The notes: generated by a model not told the origin, from the letters alone. Positions 39,616 to 53,985 are shown, counted from the stretch's first letter. The stretch: DNA of 64,000 nt from Myoxocephalus aenaeus (GCA_038501785.1 JBAMJR010000051.1:6711501-6775500); one strand, 5' to 3'. Translations and numbers: made by a program.

Positions 39616-41559
39616 AGTGGAGGCTTGCGTAAAGAAAATCCTTCATTAATGTCAATAGAGCAAGTCCATCCGTGGAAGTGCCAACGTCGGGTCAAAACAT
39701 TTTACTAGATCCCAAAATATCAACCTGCTGGTGTCAGTCGGGGATCACCATTTCATCGTCTGGGGACCATAAATGTCTGCACAAAATGTCATCGCAGTCC
39801 ATCCAATAGATGATGGGATGTTTCAGCCTGTACCAAAGTGATGGACCGGCCGGCCAAACTATAGCCAAAAACTATAAAACAAAGCTTCAATATGTACACA
39901 TTGTTATCCTGTCTTTAGAGCGGACCATAATGTGGAGAGACCAAAAATATAAATTACTCGTCGAGGGAGTCAATAAAAAAAAAACTCTGAAAATATATCA
40001 CCTTTCTATGAACCGCCTCTGGAGCAGACGGGCTTAGTTTTGCCATTACAGCATCCCTCAGGCCTTCATAGGCTGCCTGAGCCAACCAGCTCTGGACCGA
40101 AGGCAAATAAACCGGCCTGACGTCTCTCACTGTGGACAGCTATGCATGCTCCATGGATCACATCGCCATGATGTCATCCTTCACCCGGATATGAAGGCAC
40201 GTGCAGCCTTGAGCCCTTTGACAAAGATGTCATCAGGGCTCGGCAGCTTGAGCGATAGAAGTGCAATTGAGGATTACGGGTCCGTGCTGGGCCTCAGCTC
40301 ACCTCTTCCCAATAAACAGCGTTCCAGCTTAAGAAAGCGTAACATAGCCGTTAGAAAGCTATATTACTACTAACACCCCGGGGCAGCCAGAGGACACAAC
40401 ATCTGGACCTTGTGTGTGTATATAAATGTTGCCAAAGTAGCCCTCCTCTGCAGTCATAAATATAACTCGAATCCCATTCCTTCCCCCCCCACGACTGAAC
40501 CTCACAGACATGCAACAAATCGATCATGACACACTTGAAAAAACGGGGAGAAAAGAAGAGGGAGGACGAGACAAAAAAAAGAAAAATATGACAAATGTTT
40601 TCCTTAGCGGCCGAACAAAGGATCCAACAGATGGGATTCGCACAGAAGGACAGAAAGAAAAAAGAAATGGCGAATGACAAAATACTCAAAGGAGGTGTAA
40701 AGAATCCGATACACCTGTTTTGAGTGTCTGGCTCACATGCGCAATAAAGGAAGTAGAGGAAATGACATGATATCTGGGAAAAGAAGAATAACACAGGTGT
40801 CTGCATCGAGAGGTGGGGAAAATATTGTTCAGACTGCTAAACAGTCAAAAGTGATGAGTCAAGATCTTGTAACTATAAAAAGGGAACGCTCAAGAAGAAG
40901 AAAAATAAAGGGTTGGTTGCCGCAAACCTAATTGGGTTACACTACGGTTGAACACTTTGCAGACAGAGATGTCGACACAGGAAAGTGCCAGTCAGCAGTC
41001 TGGACAATTATGGTTTTATAAGTCTAATAAATATTTCTCCCAATAAAAACAAATGAGAATCCCTCCATTTCCTTCTGTCCTTCTCCCTCAGCTATTCTCC
41101 CTCTGAACTCCAACAGACTGAGTGCACGTTTATGTCACTCGCGGAGAATGTTGATTCACCCACCAGGACGAATATATCAGGTGTCTCTCCGCACATATGG
41201 GAACCATCACGATCTCTGAATCTCCGTCTTTCCACTCTCTGTGTATCAGCTTAATGGGGGTGTAAGTATTTAACAATGGAGTGCGAGTGGTGTGGAAATG
41301 TATTTAGTGCGTTGAAAGATTGAGTGCTTATTTTCTCAACTCATCCAGTCTTATTATACAGTATAATGGAAGATCCTCCAGTCAGATAATGTTTGTGTAG
41401 GAGAGATTATTGTCCTTCATAGACACCTGCTAGTTATTTGTCATTTCACATCAGGTTTTACGGTCCTCTATTTTTAGAAAAATTTGCTTAATATCAGACT
41501 CTGAGGTTCGACATTTATTTTTGTTTATTCTGTCACTATTCCTTTTTAAAACAGACTAG

Positions 41560-41860
41560 TTCGAAATTTTGACTAAAATACCGTACACTTAATTGCTTTC
41601 TTGCCAAGTGTAATATACCGTTCTTTTATCGGACATGTAGCTACAACCAGCAGTCGTAGTAGCTTATCGTAGCATAAAGACTGGAAAGACTAGCTATTTT
41701 GCCCCATATCCACTTTATGCCAAGCTAAGCTAGCAGACTAAGCTAAGCTACTGGCTATAGTTTCATATGTATCATGCAGACATAAGTGGCATTGCTCTTC
41801 TCATCTCGGCAAAAATAGCAAAGAAGCCCATTTCCCAAAATGTAAAATGACAAAAACAAA
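41560..41860. repeat. Degenerate teleost repeat (AGCATAAAGACTGGAAA type)
   Basis: Contains GTAGCATAAAGACTGGAAA, GCCAAGCTAAGCTAGC, TAGTTTCATATGTATCATGC, GCTCTTCTCATCTCGGC and ATTTCCCAAAATGT, in the order of a fish repeat family. A central piece is missing or diverged. Confidence 0.55.
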
Positions 41861-44800
41861 GAAACTGACAACAAAAAAAACTATATTGTAACTTGTTTAA
41901 AGTTTGATTGCAAGACAATTCTTAATGGCACATATGTATAGTTTTCCTCTGTGTTGTGCCATTGCCTTATTGTCAAGTTTATATTAACAAAAGGAGTCGG
42001 TTTGCTGGTTCTTCAACAGTTCTTGTCCTGCTGTGCTGTGTTTAGACTAACAGGCCACAATACAGCCCCAGCTGCAGCCACTCATTTCTTCAACCTTCTC
42101 CTTATTTTCCCCTCTCCGTCTCTTCTTCTCACAGAATCATCATTCATTTCTTTTAATTTCCCCTCTAATCAATAACTGTTGCTTTGGAGCTTTCATCACC
42201 CCTGAAACAGACTCCATCTCAGTCTTCTCATTCACAGTAAATTTGTCTTTTTGGCAATTACTTGGTTTTCTTCATCCTGTTCTGTCTTCATGGCCCATTT
42301 AAGTTGTGTTTCTGAGTCAGGATTCACTATCATGAATGTTACTCTGACTATACAGAAGCAGACCGGCTTCTAGAAATAGGACAGAAGGGAGGAGGGGAAA
42401 AAAGAAGAGAACTTGGGGGGGGGGGGTCAGAAGATGGAAATCAAACCAGCCATTTTATTCTTTCATTTACTCTGCTGCCTCCAGCCACCCTTTCCGCCGT
42501 TAATTGGAAACATCTTACATTTCTCTAATTTCTCCACCAAAAAGTCCAGCAGCCACAAGCCCTTCTCTTGTTTTATTTTTTTTCCATACTCCTTCCTCTG
42601 CTCTCTCCCTTCCTGAAGATGAAATTGAATGTGCGAGTCAGAAGCTGGGCAGGGAGTGTAATCTAAGGAAAGGACAACATGGAGTAAACCCTTAGGTGCA
42701 GCTGTAATACCGGAGGAGTGACCCCACTGTCATACATGTTGAACTCACGATCAATGAACAACAGTCAGCTTATACTGTACATGCAATTTCCAAACAATTC
42801 TTCAGTAGCAAAATGATAACTATAACTATTGTGTATTTTAAAACTTCAGCTAGGTCCGACTTCTACTGATTCACCTCCCAGACTGTTACTGCCGTCATCC
42901 TTTTTTTCATATTTGTCTTGCCTGCATTCATTCTTCCCCCTGTCTCATTTCCTTTGTGTCAGCCACTGAAAGCTCTGTGCAGGGAAAGACTAGCTGAGAT
43001 GTGAGCCAACATGTGTATGAGCACAGATATGAGGCCAGGTCTATTCTACAGACACCAGGCAAGACCTGCAGCCCCTGGGGAGGGACTCGTGATACGAACT
43101 GGACTGCTCCCCAGTTAAATATAGTATCCAGCTAGAACGGGATATCCAGAAGTCTTCTCTCTATTCTATCCCTACACTCTTCCTTTTAGTCTTAAGGAGA
43201 ACAAGTGTGGCGGGGTAAAGAAAGGACACAGAGGCGGATAGAGAATAGAGAAATAGCCAGTGGAAAAAAAGGGGAATACGACGACGTTGGTTTTATACAC
43301 AAGACACATCAATCTTATGGGGATCAGTGGGGATTTCCTCATTTTCATCCTACACAGTTCCCAAGTACTACATATCCTATGTAACAGATATCCTATGTTT
43401 CCTTTATCATAAAGTAACAGGTGCAACGCTGTCATGGTTTCACTTTTGGTATATAATAACAACAGATCTGAAAGTCACATTTCCATATAAATAAAGTCCT
43501 TATTTTCCACATACAACATCTGCAGATTTTGTTCTCAATCATTTGTTTAGTGTATAAAATGTAAAAAAAAGAAAAAAAGAAGAAAAAAAGAAGAAAAGAA
43601 CACTAACACTACCTCAGAGTAGGTGACATTTCTAATGTATTGGTTTTTTTTTGCTGGGCCAAAAGTCCCAAAAATATATTCTTTAGTCTTCAGGTATCAA
43701 TACTGGACTGAGAGCAGACTCCACTGAACCATGGAGGCTTTGAGAGAGACCGATCGCCACCGACTGCCCGCCGCAAAGACGTCATCCTGTGTTTTAAGAG
43801 AAGCTAAAAGTACTGGCCCTAGAAATCATTCTACCCAATGGAAACATAAATCAAGATCGGCAGAGAGGTAGGATGGAAAAAGGGGCATTTATTGTGAGAT
43901 CAGTTCCCGATAGTGGATGACCGAATTAAGAAGAAAGAGAATGACAAAGTGTTCGGTTAAACGAGAAAGAGGCAGGGAACGAGACATAAGGAGCGCTATA
44001 GTACAGGTTAAAAAGATGTTTCGGGGGCTTCATTGAGTATACGATGTTTGGTTTGTCTGTGAGGCAGGAAAAAAGGACTTATAAGTACTCAGGTAGCCAC
44101 AGTGCAGGAGGCCCTGCTTTCTCACCGGTGTAGGCTTTCAAGAGCTGGCACCACGCTGCCTTACCCCCACTGCTGCTGCACTCATTTGTTTGCTGCAGTC
44201 TCTCTTCCATCCTAATTTTAATTCAAATACTTTCCATATCACCTAAATGGAAAAGGGCTCCAATTCTGTGAGATTTTTTTTTTCCCCCCCATTTCTTTTT
44301 CATCAGGTTACAATGATCTATGAAATGAGCGGAGGAATCCACATATGCGCAGCCGACAAACAAATATGAAACTGCGCAATTTAGTGGTGAAGAAGTAATC
44401 TTATCCAGCATGGGCATTAGTTGAGAAATCAGAGGGGACAGGTGTAAAAGCCATTACCCAGCCTGAGCCAGTGCAGGTAGCTTTCTATCCAGCCAAGGAT
44501 CAATTGGTTTTTATTTTGCTTATTTTGGATGACAGACGGGAAGAGGTCACCTTCTAAACATAACAGATGAATAGAGCATCCTGAATAAGGGTAAACTTGG
44601 TGTAAAAAATGAATTATGGGAAGTAAATAATCCCATGGTGTGTTGTCTAATATTATTGGTAGAGCCGTAAAATGTTTTCCAAACTTATATCCGAATCCTC
44701 CTCACTAGGTTTCGGCTGCAGTGAGGCAGACCTGCATTGGGACTTTTGGTCCAGGCTAAGTGAACAAAATCAATTTAACTGCTGTGCGAAGTGAAATGAA

Positions 44801-47800
44801 ACACTGAAGTGGGAGGAATGCTGTGATTATTGAGCCACGGTGCTAATTGGGCCGTGTGGCCACAATTAGAAATCCAGCCAGGTTACCGTGCCAGTTCGGG
44901 CTGTGGTCGTCCCTCTTTGGGGTCTGGGGGGACAACAGATTGGACCCAATGACACCGCACTGTGGGGGGACTGGCATCGACTGCACTGTGCTTCCATCCG
45001 GGAAAACTACCCACGGTCATAGAGGCTGGTCTTGGATCAGCGCATCATACAGAGCTGGTTGGTTCCTGGAACTAACATGATTAACGGGACCACGCAAATT
45101 GCCTGAATCTGCATTTCAGTCCAAAAGAAGCACTCGAGAGCCAGAAGAGATTTCAAGTGCATGTTTGGTGATCTCCGGCGTTTTTGATGGTCATTGTGGT
45201 TTAGGTTCAAGCAATGAATATTCCAGAGGTGCACTTAGTGGCCACGGCCCTTTAAATCCAAACAGAGATCCATAGGACAGGAAAGAGGGCTGATGACGGA
45301 GGATGATGAGAATGATGCTGCCGACGACAACAAAAACTCCAACAGCCGGGGTCATTGAGAATCTGCACACCAGACCTGCTCCGTAGAAACAAAGAGATGA
45401 TTCTTTGGGATGGTTATACTTGTGAAGAGAGGGCGCGTTAGCACACAGCACACAGCTAATCATGCCCACACTGTTGGAGGCAGCATGAAGCCTCTCGATC
45501 CCTGCAGCCTGGCTCAGCCCTTCAGTGCCTGTTGTCATTTACGGCTCTTTCACAGCTGCGACGGATACAGTTGGCTGACTTTGCTCTCTCCCTGAAACCA
45601 CTTCATAGAGGCTTCACATCTTCAAAGTACCCCCACGCATTTGTATAGAAGCATGAATTGTGCACAATGGGATTTTTGCTCGGGAGGCAGGCACATGTGT
45701 GCAAGGCATGTCGTGTAATTTGTGTATAATCACGGAGCCCCTGTAAATACTGGAGGCTATTCTTCCGTTTTACAATCTTTTCTTAATCGACTATTGGTTT
45801 GCTGTAATCAAGGTGCGATATTGGATCTTTCCTGCATCCACTTCAAGGACTTGAGAAATCATTCATGTCAAAGCGGAACCCTGCAACGAATGGCAGAAAA
45901 ACAAGTTTAATGTGGTTATAATGACCGCAGCAGGTGTTGGCCTAACATACATGTGCAATGGGATCAAGTGTGTAACATGCAAACCAATGCTGAGGCTTCT
46001 ATATTTTAAACACTCGGTATGATTGCAGTGCTCGCCGCCCAAGTATTGACCCCTGGTATTCTCCATGTGCAGCAGCAGAGCACGGGGCAGCTGACAGCGT
46101 GATTAATCGCCTCATCTTCACTGCGCTAACAAACACCTCAATCTCCTGCCGCCGCTCGCAGAGAAGACCCCCCCCCAACGCTAACTTTACCCCAACACTC
46201 CCCGCTTCACTCGGGCAGAACTATTCAGCTCGTGCATGAAACCACAACTTGTGGCAGAACCTGTTGTCTTAAGAAGCTCAATTAGTAAAAGATGACCCAA
46301 GTTGGGCTTTTTGTTGGAAAAGGATGTGGCATTTATAAAGACATGTGTGAGCCAGATTTTAGGGCCCCTATGCTCACAGAGACAGTGAACATATAGAGGA
46401 AAAACATTCGGCAGCAATGCAGGTATGCAGCTGTGGCTCAGGCGGGAGCGCGGGTCATCGACTGCACCGCAACAGTTCAAGACTCTCCCCTTTAAAAAGC
46501 ACACACTGTTTTTGCTTAGCTTCATAAAACACAAGGTGTAAATTAACAGCGATCATAACTGACTGATGAGTCAATTTGACCAACTTTGGTCAATTCATTA
46601 TGATTATGTAATATGGAAAAATAGTCAAGATGCATCCCATGTTAATTTGTGCTTAAGTGTTTAATATGATACTCAAATCAGCAATGTTTACACTCACCAT
46701 GATTTATGGCGACACTTTGTCAGATTTCGGTGAAATACCACTTTGCTGTTTTTCTGCTTGATCGGTTCTGTTATTTTGGCAATTATCTCTAATTCCATAG
46801 TCTTATTTCTTTCGCAATATAATGACTTTGACACATCATTCAACAAGCAAATGTTAAAAGACTTGGATAAAAAAAAATTGAAAACTGCAAAGACTATTTC
46901 TAATAATTACAGAAGACTGCTAAAATAACAGAAACTCTTACAAGTACAATTACATGTAGACCAAATCAAATACCAGGTGGTATAAATCCAATAAATGATT
47001 TACAGTAATAAATGTCAGACATAATTTTTCAATCTGGGCATGCCGAGACAACATGCCTTACAACTTGGCTTCGTAGCTTACAAAACAGAAACTTAAGATG
47101 TAATCTTTTTCTCAGTGGGAGCACGCTCCCCAGTTAGCTGTGGAACTGAAAAAAGTGCAACATGAAATCACCGGGCTGTCTGTTAAGACTCTCACCTCTC
47201 GTTATGCAGCAACCCTGTCTGACCTCTAACCACCAGTACGATTAAGCTAGCACATGGAGGATGATGGAAATAGCACCAGCATTTGGTCAACCTAAGGTCA
47301 GCTAGATCCAGTAGACCAGCACACACACTGCACTTCATTTCCCTCGGGGCTCTCTGAGGTCGGTCTCAGCTGGGTCCTGTTCTCGCTCGGCCCTTTGGGG
47401 GCCTACTGTGCATGGATGTATACGTCGATCTCATCTGACAGCCTATGCTGCTCGGTCTGGTTCAAAGTAAAGATCTGCAAGCGCGTCTCTATAAGCACAA
47501 GAGGTCGGATGCGCACAATCCCACTGGAGCTGTACTCTTATAGGACAAACATCAATTCACACTGAAACAGAGTCTGCTGCCTTCAGCTACTCGCATACCA
47601 TTAAACCACACACTTAACAATCAAACCACATTAAATTGATCACTTGCAAAAACAACACAGGATAGAGAAAATTAACAACAAGCCAATTCACACCTCATTT
47701 GCAGTTCTGAAAACCCTGAATTCTTCCTGCTCTTGTAATAGCTTGGTGAAGCCAAGTTTAAAACAAAGACAGTGGAACAATTTGCTTGTTTCACTGTCTG

Positions 47801-48484
47801 AGTAAGGATAATTAAAGCCACATTGTAGATCCTGAAAAGTAGTGACGGACAAAATGTGAAGTCACATGGGACAAGAGTACTGATGTCAATGTTGTGATTC
47901 ATTTCTTATATTAAATCAAAAGAAGTAATTTTTTCTCCAATTCAAAAAGGATGACAAATACTTCCCAAAACAAGTGACTCCCATGTGAACTGATCTAATT
48001 TACCAAGTAATAATGATTATTTCATGATGAATATTACTTGTCCCAGCTTTGACTGACAGCTAAAGGAGCCACTAAATCCTCAGGACTCTTCAAATCCCAG
48101 GATGCAGCAGGAGAAAAACAGCTAATCGTCATCAATGTCTGGCTCCAGGTGTCACCCACATGTGTGCGTAGGGCCGTAATTAGTTGAGTCCCAGAGCAGC
48201 CAGCGCACTAATGAGGCCCCTGCTCACAAACACACATGTGAGCAAAGAGCTCCGTCGCTGCCAGCTGGCACCCACTCATACCCCTTTCCTCCAAAGAAAT
48301 TCTTCAGCGCTACTACCCCCAAAAGCACACACACCCAAAAAAAGAAAACCCTGTTGATTTGCTAAAGCAGCTAAATCCACTTCAAAACTCATCCACGTCT
48401 CTTTCGACTCCGCACTTCTTGACCCCTTCAGCTCCTTTTTCCAGCAACCAGACCGACCGACATTCATTAACTCATTCTTATGTT

Positions 48485-48487
<3 letters not shown>
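41861..48487. other. coro7 intron, no gene recognised
   Basis: No exon found. Structures: a 12-G run near 42415-42426, an A-rich (AAAG)n stretch near 43563-43600, and a bulged hairpin at 44843-44869. No other repeat family recognised. Confidence 0.4.

Positions 48488-48565
<78 letters not shown>
48488..48565. repeat. (CA)38 microsatellite
   Basis: Uninterrupted CA repeat. Confidence 0.98.
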
Positions 48566-48904
48566 TAAAACATGACATAAAGAAAACCAAACCCAATGCA
48601 AGATTATCTTTTAGTTTACAATGAAATACTCCTGCACATACAGGAGTTAAGTTATAAAACAAAGCATTGGCGTATCAATCGTATTTGAGACAGTCTCCAT
48701 CCATTGCGGCGATGGAATATCCAGATTTTGTGCCACAGTTCTGCCCGGCTGTCCAGAACAGCTAAAATCCTGTTCCCTCATTAGGAAAGACTGCTCTCCG
48801 CTCTGCCAGAATGATTCAAACTATAATGAACACTGGCAGAGGGGCAGCCGGTATCACGGGGAGCTGAAATATGGTGCGAGAGGAGAAGAAAGACAGAAGA
48901 AAAA

Positions 48905-48922
48905 GGGGGGGGGGGGGGGGGG
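48905..48922. repeat. Poly(G) run of 18
   Basis: Eighteen consecutive G on the + strand after an A-rich stretch. Confidence 0.95.
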
Positions 48923-50696
48923 ATCACAACATCTGGGCTGAGTTAACCACTGGATATCACCAGGTCCTGAACCAGGGTCAGATGAAGAAAGATACAGGCA
49001 CAATGCACCATGCAGGAGGATTTTGGGGGAAAGAGGGTGAGTATGTAGAAAGTGAGACAATGGGGTGCGAGAGGGCAGAAAAAGAAATTAACTCCTATTG
49101 GTATTATAATTCATGATGAATTGCATTTTAATGCAGTATAACGCAAGCTAAAATGTCAAGCCAAGCTCAGACTAATAAGAGGTGACATAAAACTACATTA
49201 TTATCAGAAATGAGAAGGTCAAAGGTGAAAGGAATTACAACAGTTAGATGGGGATCAACCTGCTAATTGGCAGCTTGACCTTTGCACAAGTAAAGACATA
49301 TTTCCTGCCAGGTGTTTTCATCTGTCTCCATAAACAAGACCTGAGAGATTTCTACAAGCAGGGGACAAAGTGAGTGCATCATGGTGTCGCTATGAAGAAA
49401 ATAAAAAAAGGCACAAAAATGTGTTCATGGGAATATTTTACACTACCGTTTTAAATTGTGTGTTTCCTGCCATCATACATTTACTGGGGAGATGACATGT
49501 TTGGAGGAGAATGCTGCGGTGTGTCCAGAGGTATATTTCTACTCTGTCATGTTTACATTTGGAAAGAGAAATTTATGTTAAACACATATTATTCAGCCAC
49601 ACTACACAAGCAGAAACAGTGTAGCAGTGAGAGACTGGCCATTAAATCAAAAGGTTATCACGAATGGTCTCGTTCTGTTGGCTACATATATGAATAGTTG
49701 TGAAAACACAGAAGCATTTTTGGCTCGGTTTAAAAGGTAAAAATAACGCTGCTTGTGTAGTTGGAATGTGGCGCTCAGCATTGCGTAAAGCTGTGACATA
49801 TTCTTGGAATGAGCCCCTGCTCTTTACAGACATTATATTTTACATTTCATAGTGTTGACTCTATTCCTCTGGTGAGAGTACTAGATATTTCGCCAAACTC
49901 TAAACAAGTTTCATTCTGCAGGAAATATTAAAATCTCGTTCTCTAGCCAGCGTTGACATTATGTGAGAAAGAATCATTTGTTGGTAGAATACTGAGCGCT
50001 TTTGGAATTTCCACATCTGTATCAACATATTTTAAATAACTAAAACATTTTATATGATACTCTTTTGAACCCTGAAGGATGAATGTGTCTTTGAGCTGAT
50101 CCTCCTCAACCGGTGGCTCAAATCTAAGAGATCGTTTATTTGCAGGCCTGAATCCCACTATTATCCAACTAATCTGTGTATTATTATTATTATTATATAT
50201 TTATATATATATTTGTTTATATATTTATATAAACTAAAGTCAATTACTTTATAAAATGTCTATTAACCAATGTTTCTCCAGTAAATGATTGGCTTACAGT
50301 AATGTATTAGTTATCAAACTTTTTGGAGATTAATTTACTGTGCTCAGTGTTCAACACTACATATTTTGTATTCATAAAAGACAAATCCATACAGATTAGA
50401 GCCCAACACATGCTGGAAAAAGCTGACAATATTTTTGTCTGATATTATCTTAATCATAAACCAACACCTCGTAATTTCTTAATAACCCAATAAATTCTTT
50501 AAGAAATTTGGTATTTAATGCAGGAGTTTTTAACGGTCGAACAATAAACGCTATTAAAAAAAAAAGGGGGGCAAGAACTGAGATTGCATTGCTATCGACG
50601 GAAAACCGGCGGCTCATAGCTAACGGCGCTAACAGTGAAAACTACAGCGAAAGTGCTTTCAACGTTAACAGTCAATTGCTGCTATATTAATGTTCA
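48923..50696. other. coro7 intron, nothing recognised
   Basis: AT-rich, with a short ATT/TATA-rich patch at 50180-50235. Confidence 0.4.
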
Positions 50697-51640
50697 GAAT
50701 ATTAATAATAATAATAATTTCAACTTATATAGCGCTTTTAAAGATACACAAAGACGCTTTACAATATGGACAGTAGACAATGACGAACGGAACAAAAATG
50801 AAAGACAAAGTAAGCAAAAACAAACAAACAGGACATTTTTTGTAACAAAGAAAGAAAGGAAAGAAAACTGGAGAAGCTGAGGGTCGTAGTGGAGGATAGG
50901 TGCAGGTTTTAGCAGGTGAAAGCGAGTTGGAAGAGGTGCGTTTTGAGGGCTTGCTTGAATGAAGCTAGTGAGGGAGCGTTTTGGACATTGAAGTTTATTG
51001 AGGATTTTGTTGGGTGAGCCGTAGAGGATGCTGTTGCAGTAATCGAGTCTGGATGTTATGAGGGCATGGATGAGGATTTCGGTGGTGGCAGAGGACAGGG
51101 AGGGCCGGAGGCGTGCAATGTTACGGAGGTGAAAGAAGGCAGTTTTGGTGATGTGGTTGGCGTGGGGGAGGAAAGAGAGGGTGGGGTCAAGGATGATGCC
51201 GAGGTTGCGGACCTGGGTGGAGGGGGGTGACAATGGAGCCGTCAATATTCAAAGAGAAAGTCTGGGCTGAGCGGGTGAGGGAGTTAGGGCCGATGATGAG
51301 TATTTCAGATTTGTTGGAGTTGAGTTTGAGAAAGTTTTCTTGCATCCATGATTTTATTTCAGTGAGACAGGAGGTGAGAGTGGAGTGGGTGACAGAGGTG
51401 ATGGTCTTGGAAGAGAGGTAGAGTTGGGTGTCGTCAGCGTAACAGTGAAAATTGAGACCATGACGACGGATGATTTGTCCTAGGGGAAGGATGTAGATGA
51501 TGAAGAGGAGGGGACCAAGCACGGAACCTTGGGGGACACCGTGGGTGACTGGGGAGGTGGAGGATTTACAGTTATTTATGGCAATGAATTGATGTCGGTC
51601 TGAGAGATATGAGGTTATTAAATACGGCACCTTTAAAGAA
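50697..51640 (-). mobile_element. L2-clade LINE, 5'-truncated, ORF2 reverse transcriptase fragment
   Basis: Non-LTR retrotransposon relic. Reading the - strand, the 5' part holds the reverse-transcriptase core: TSYLSDRHQF, THGVPQGSVLGPLLF, then FHCYADDTQLYL with the catalytic YADD, then EIKSWMQENFLKLNSNKSEI. The 3' part, in another frame, has NLGIILDPTLSF and SRLDYCNSILYG, both typical of L2/CR1 elements. The two parts overlap out of frame at about 51187-51245, next to a G6 run, so a small indel broke the frame. The 5' end is cut at about 51640. The 3' end has a (ATT)n tail at 50697-50720. It cannot code for a working protein. Confidence 0.85.
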
Positions 51641-53373
51641 AACTACAGGCATTTCAGTTCAGCCTATCCTTCCATTTCTTGTTCAAAGAGATACACAAGT
51701 AAATACAGAAGAAGAAGAAATACCATAAAAGCAATAGATTAAAGAGGCAAACGCACCAAAATTAGGTTCTTCCACATCATCTCTCTGCATGTTTCTCCTT
51801 CAGGGCTCTCTCTTTTCCGATCATACGACACATAGATAACACAGATCTATAAACAAAAGTTTATTTTGCCAGCAATGAGAAATAGACACACACTCACTCA
51901 CTCGCTCCCTCACTCGCCTGCACACAAACACACAAGTGCAGACTGTAATTTATGGCAGGATATAAAAGATGGCATGAATGGCTGCTCTCAGCCACCTCTA
52001 GCAGTGAAACCGCTGTGCTTTTCCTTGGCTCAGCCCAACGTTCCCTCCACGAGCCCAAACCCATTCCAGCCCCTGGTCCTCTCTAATTTCAACCAAAGCA
52101 GCAGAAGCTTGAGCTGAAAAAGAGGAATCTGGCCCCCAAGTCCAGCAAACTATTCCCTTTTCCTGCCTCCCTCCTCTTCCAGAGACCGCAGATCGACGGC
52201 TCTACGGCCAGCACCGGCCTGAAACTATGGGGGTATTTTCAGCACTGTAATTTGAAGCACACATGGTATACACAGACAGACACACACTCGCATATAGAAC
52301 CCCACACTCGGCAAAATACACAGACATTGGGGATAAATCAAAAGATACAATAACACAGAGGAGAAGAGACGTAAAGGCCCAATAAGGCACGTGTCCTTAC
52401 ATCCACAGAAACAGCTTGTCCCATTAGGATCAGGTCACCATGTGCCTGCCCTGGTTGCTCCCTGTGTGCTGGATCTTAGCAGTTGAGCAGCTCAGTGCAG
52501 GAAAGCAGGGAGGAGGCCGAACTACATGGAGACGTGAAAGAAACTCATCTGAAAACAAGAGGCCTGTGTAGGGATTTGTAGCCAGGAGGGCAGAACCCAG
52601 AATAGCAAAGAGTGTAAGAAACAGCTTACATATAATGTTTATCAATTGGTGCTTGATGATTCTAAGCTTCCTTTGTGTGTGATTTATATCCGGATTTTTT
52701 TTTTTTATGTATAATAATTTTTAAAAGCTGTGTCCCACTAATAACACAACTTATAAACATGAAGCTTTTAAGCAAAGACAAATGTAGGAAGATGCATAAA
52801 ACGTATTAGCTCAGATCTTTGTTTAAGAACCCAATTAATAGACAAAGTGGGAGGAAGAAAGAATGTTACGCAAAACAGACAACAGAACAAAAGTCAAATC
52901 TGAAATTCAATCTACTCTTCAGGAGTGGGACGAGGAACGAAGGGATGCCACAAGTACGGACACGCACTCTCCGCTTCTGGGCCAACTATCTAAATACAAC
53001 CGCCTGCAAGCACGCGCACATGCATACATACACACTTGCACTGATTACAGATGCAGTACAGACTGGTCCTCCTGTCCAAGACCTTAATTACCCTGCACCG
53101 TCTTATTTCCCATAAATACAGCGAGGGCAATGCTGTAATTAGGGCCTATATTTACCCCACCTGGCTAGCGGAGAACCCAGTTCAGTGCTGGCCACAGGGA
53201 TGAGCCAGCCCCACTCGACTGCACTGCCATGGGTGGAACCGGGACACCAGTGGACGCACAACAGCCGTGTGGGGGGCATGCAGGTACCCCTCCAGCCCAA
53301 ATAAGACAGACTAGCCTCACGGTGCATTCAGGCCTGAGGTTGTTGTTTTTTTAGATGCACACAGCACACTTAT

Positions 53374-53375
<2 letters not shown>
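51641..53375. other. coro7 intron, nothing recognised
   Basis: No exon or repeat recognised. Confidence 0.4.
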
Positions 53376-53377
<2 letters not shown>

Positions 53378-53414
<37 letters not shown>

Positions 53415-53470
53415 CCCTGTTTTATATATGTATATATACACACACACACACACACATATATAAAACAGGG
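53378..53470. repeat. (CA)n tract and palindromic TA/CA block
   Basis: A (CA)n tract at 53378-53410 is followed by a second CA run flanked by perfect 16-bp inverted arms (53415-53430 and 53455-53470). Confidence 0.95.
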
Positions 53471-53925
53471 AAACCTCCAAAAAGTGAAAAATACTACGTT
53501 CACTTTAATGCCCTGCAGCTTTTGTGAGATACGCTTCCCCAGAAACCCTTGAGAGAAAAGACTTGTGGCTTTTCTTGATGAGGACAACTGACTGGCTCTC
53601 ATGTAAGAAGCCAAACAGCACTCTAAGTGAGGTTACAAATGCAAATAGCTTGGACACTTATCCGCCCCTTTCTGTTTACTTTGTGGCCATATTGGCTTTT
53701 CCCTGCCATCGCATCACATCTACAACAACAAACTGAGCAAAATGCAAACAGGAGGAAATGGCAGTGCTTTACTGTGCCCTCGAAACAGGCACAAACGATG
53801 GAATCTCCAGCGTAACCGCTGATACAATGTGACATTTTGTGTTGCGTTTTATGGTGTTGAACATTTGCTTTGCTGGTCTATGTAGAAATTAGCATTCACA
53901 CTCTGCTATGCATCCAAATTACTGC

Positions 53926-53985
53926 CATCCATCCATCCATTTTCATCCGCTTATTCGGGATCGAGTGCCGGTGGCTGGCCTCATC
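53926..53985. repeat. Fragment of teleost CCATCCATCC repeat
   Basis: CCATCCATCCATTTTCATCC, then GCTTATTCGGGATCGAGT, is the start of a repeat common in fish. The copy fades after about 60 bp. Confidence 0.5.
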
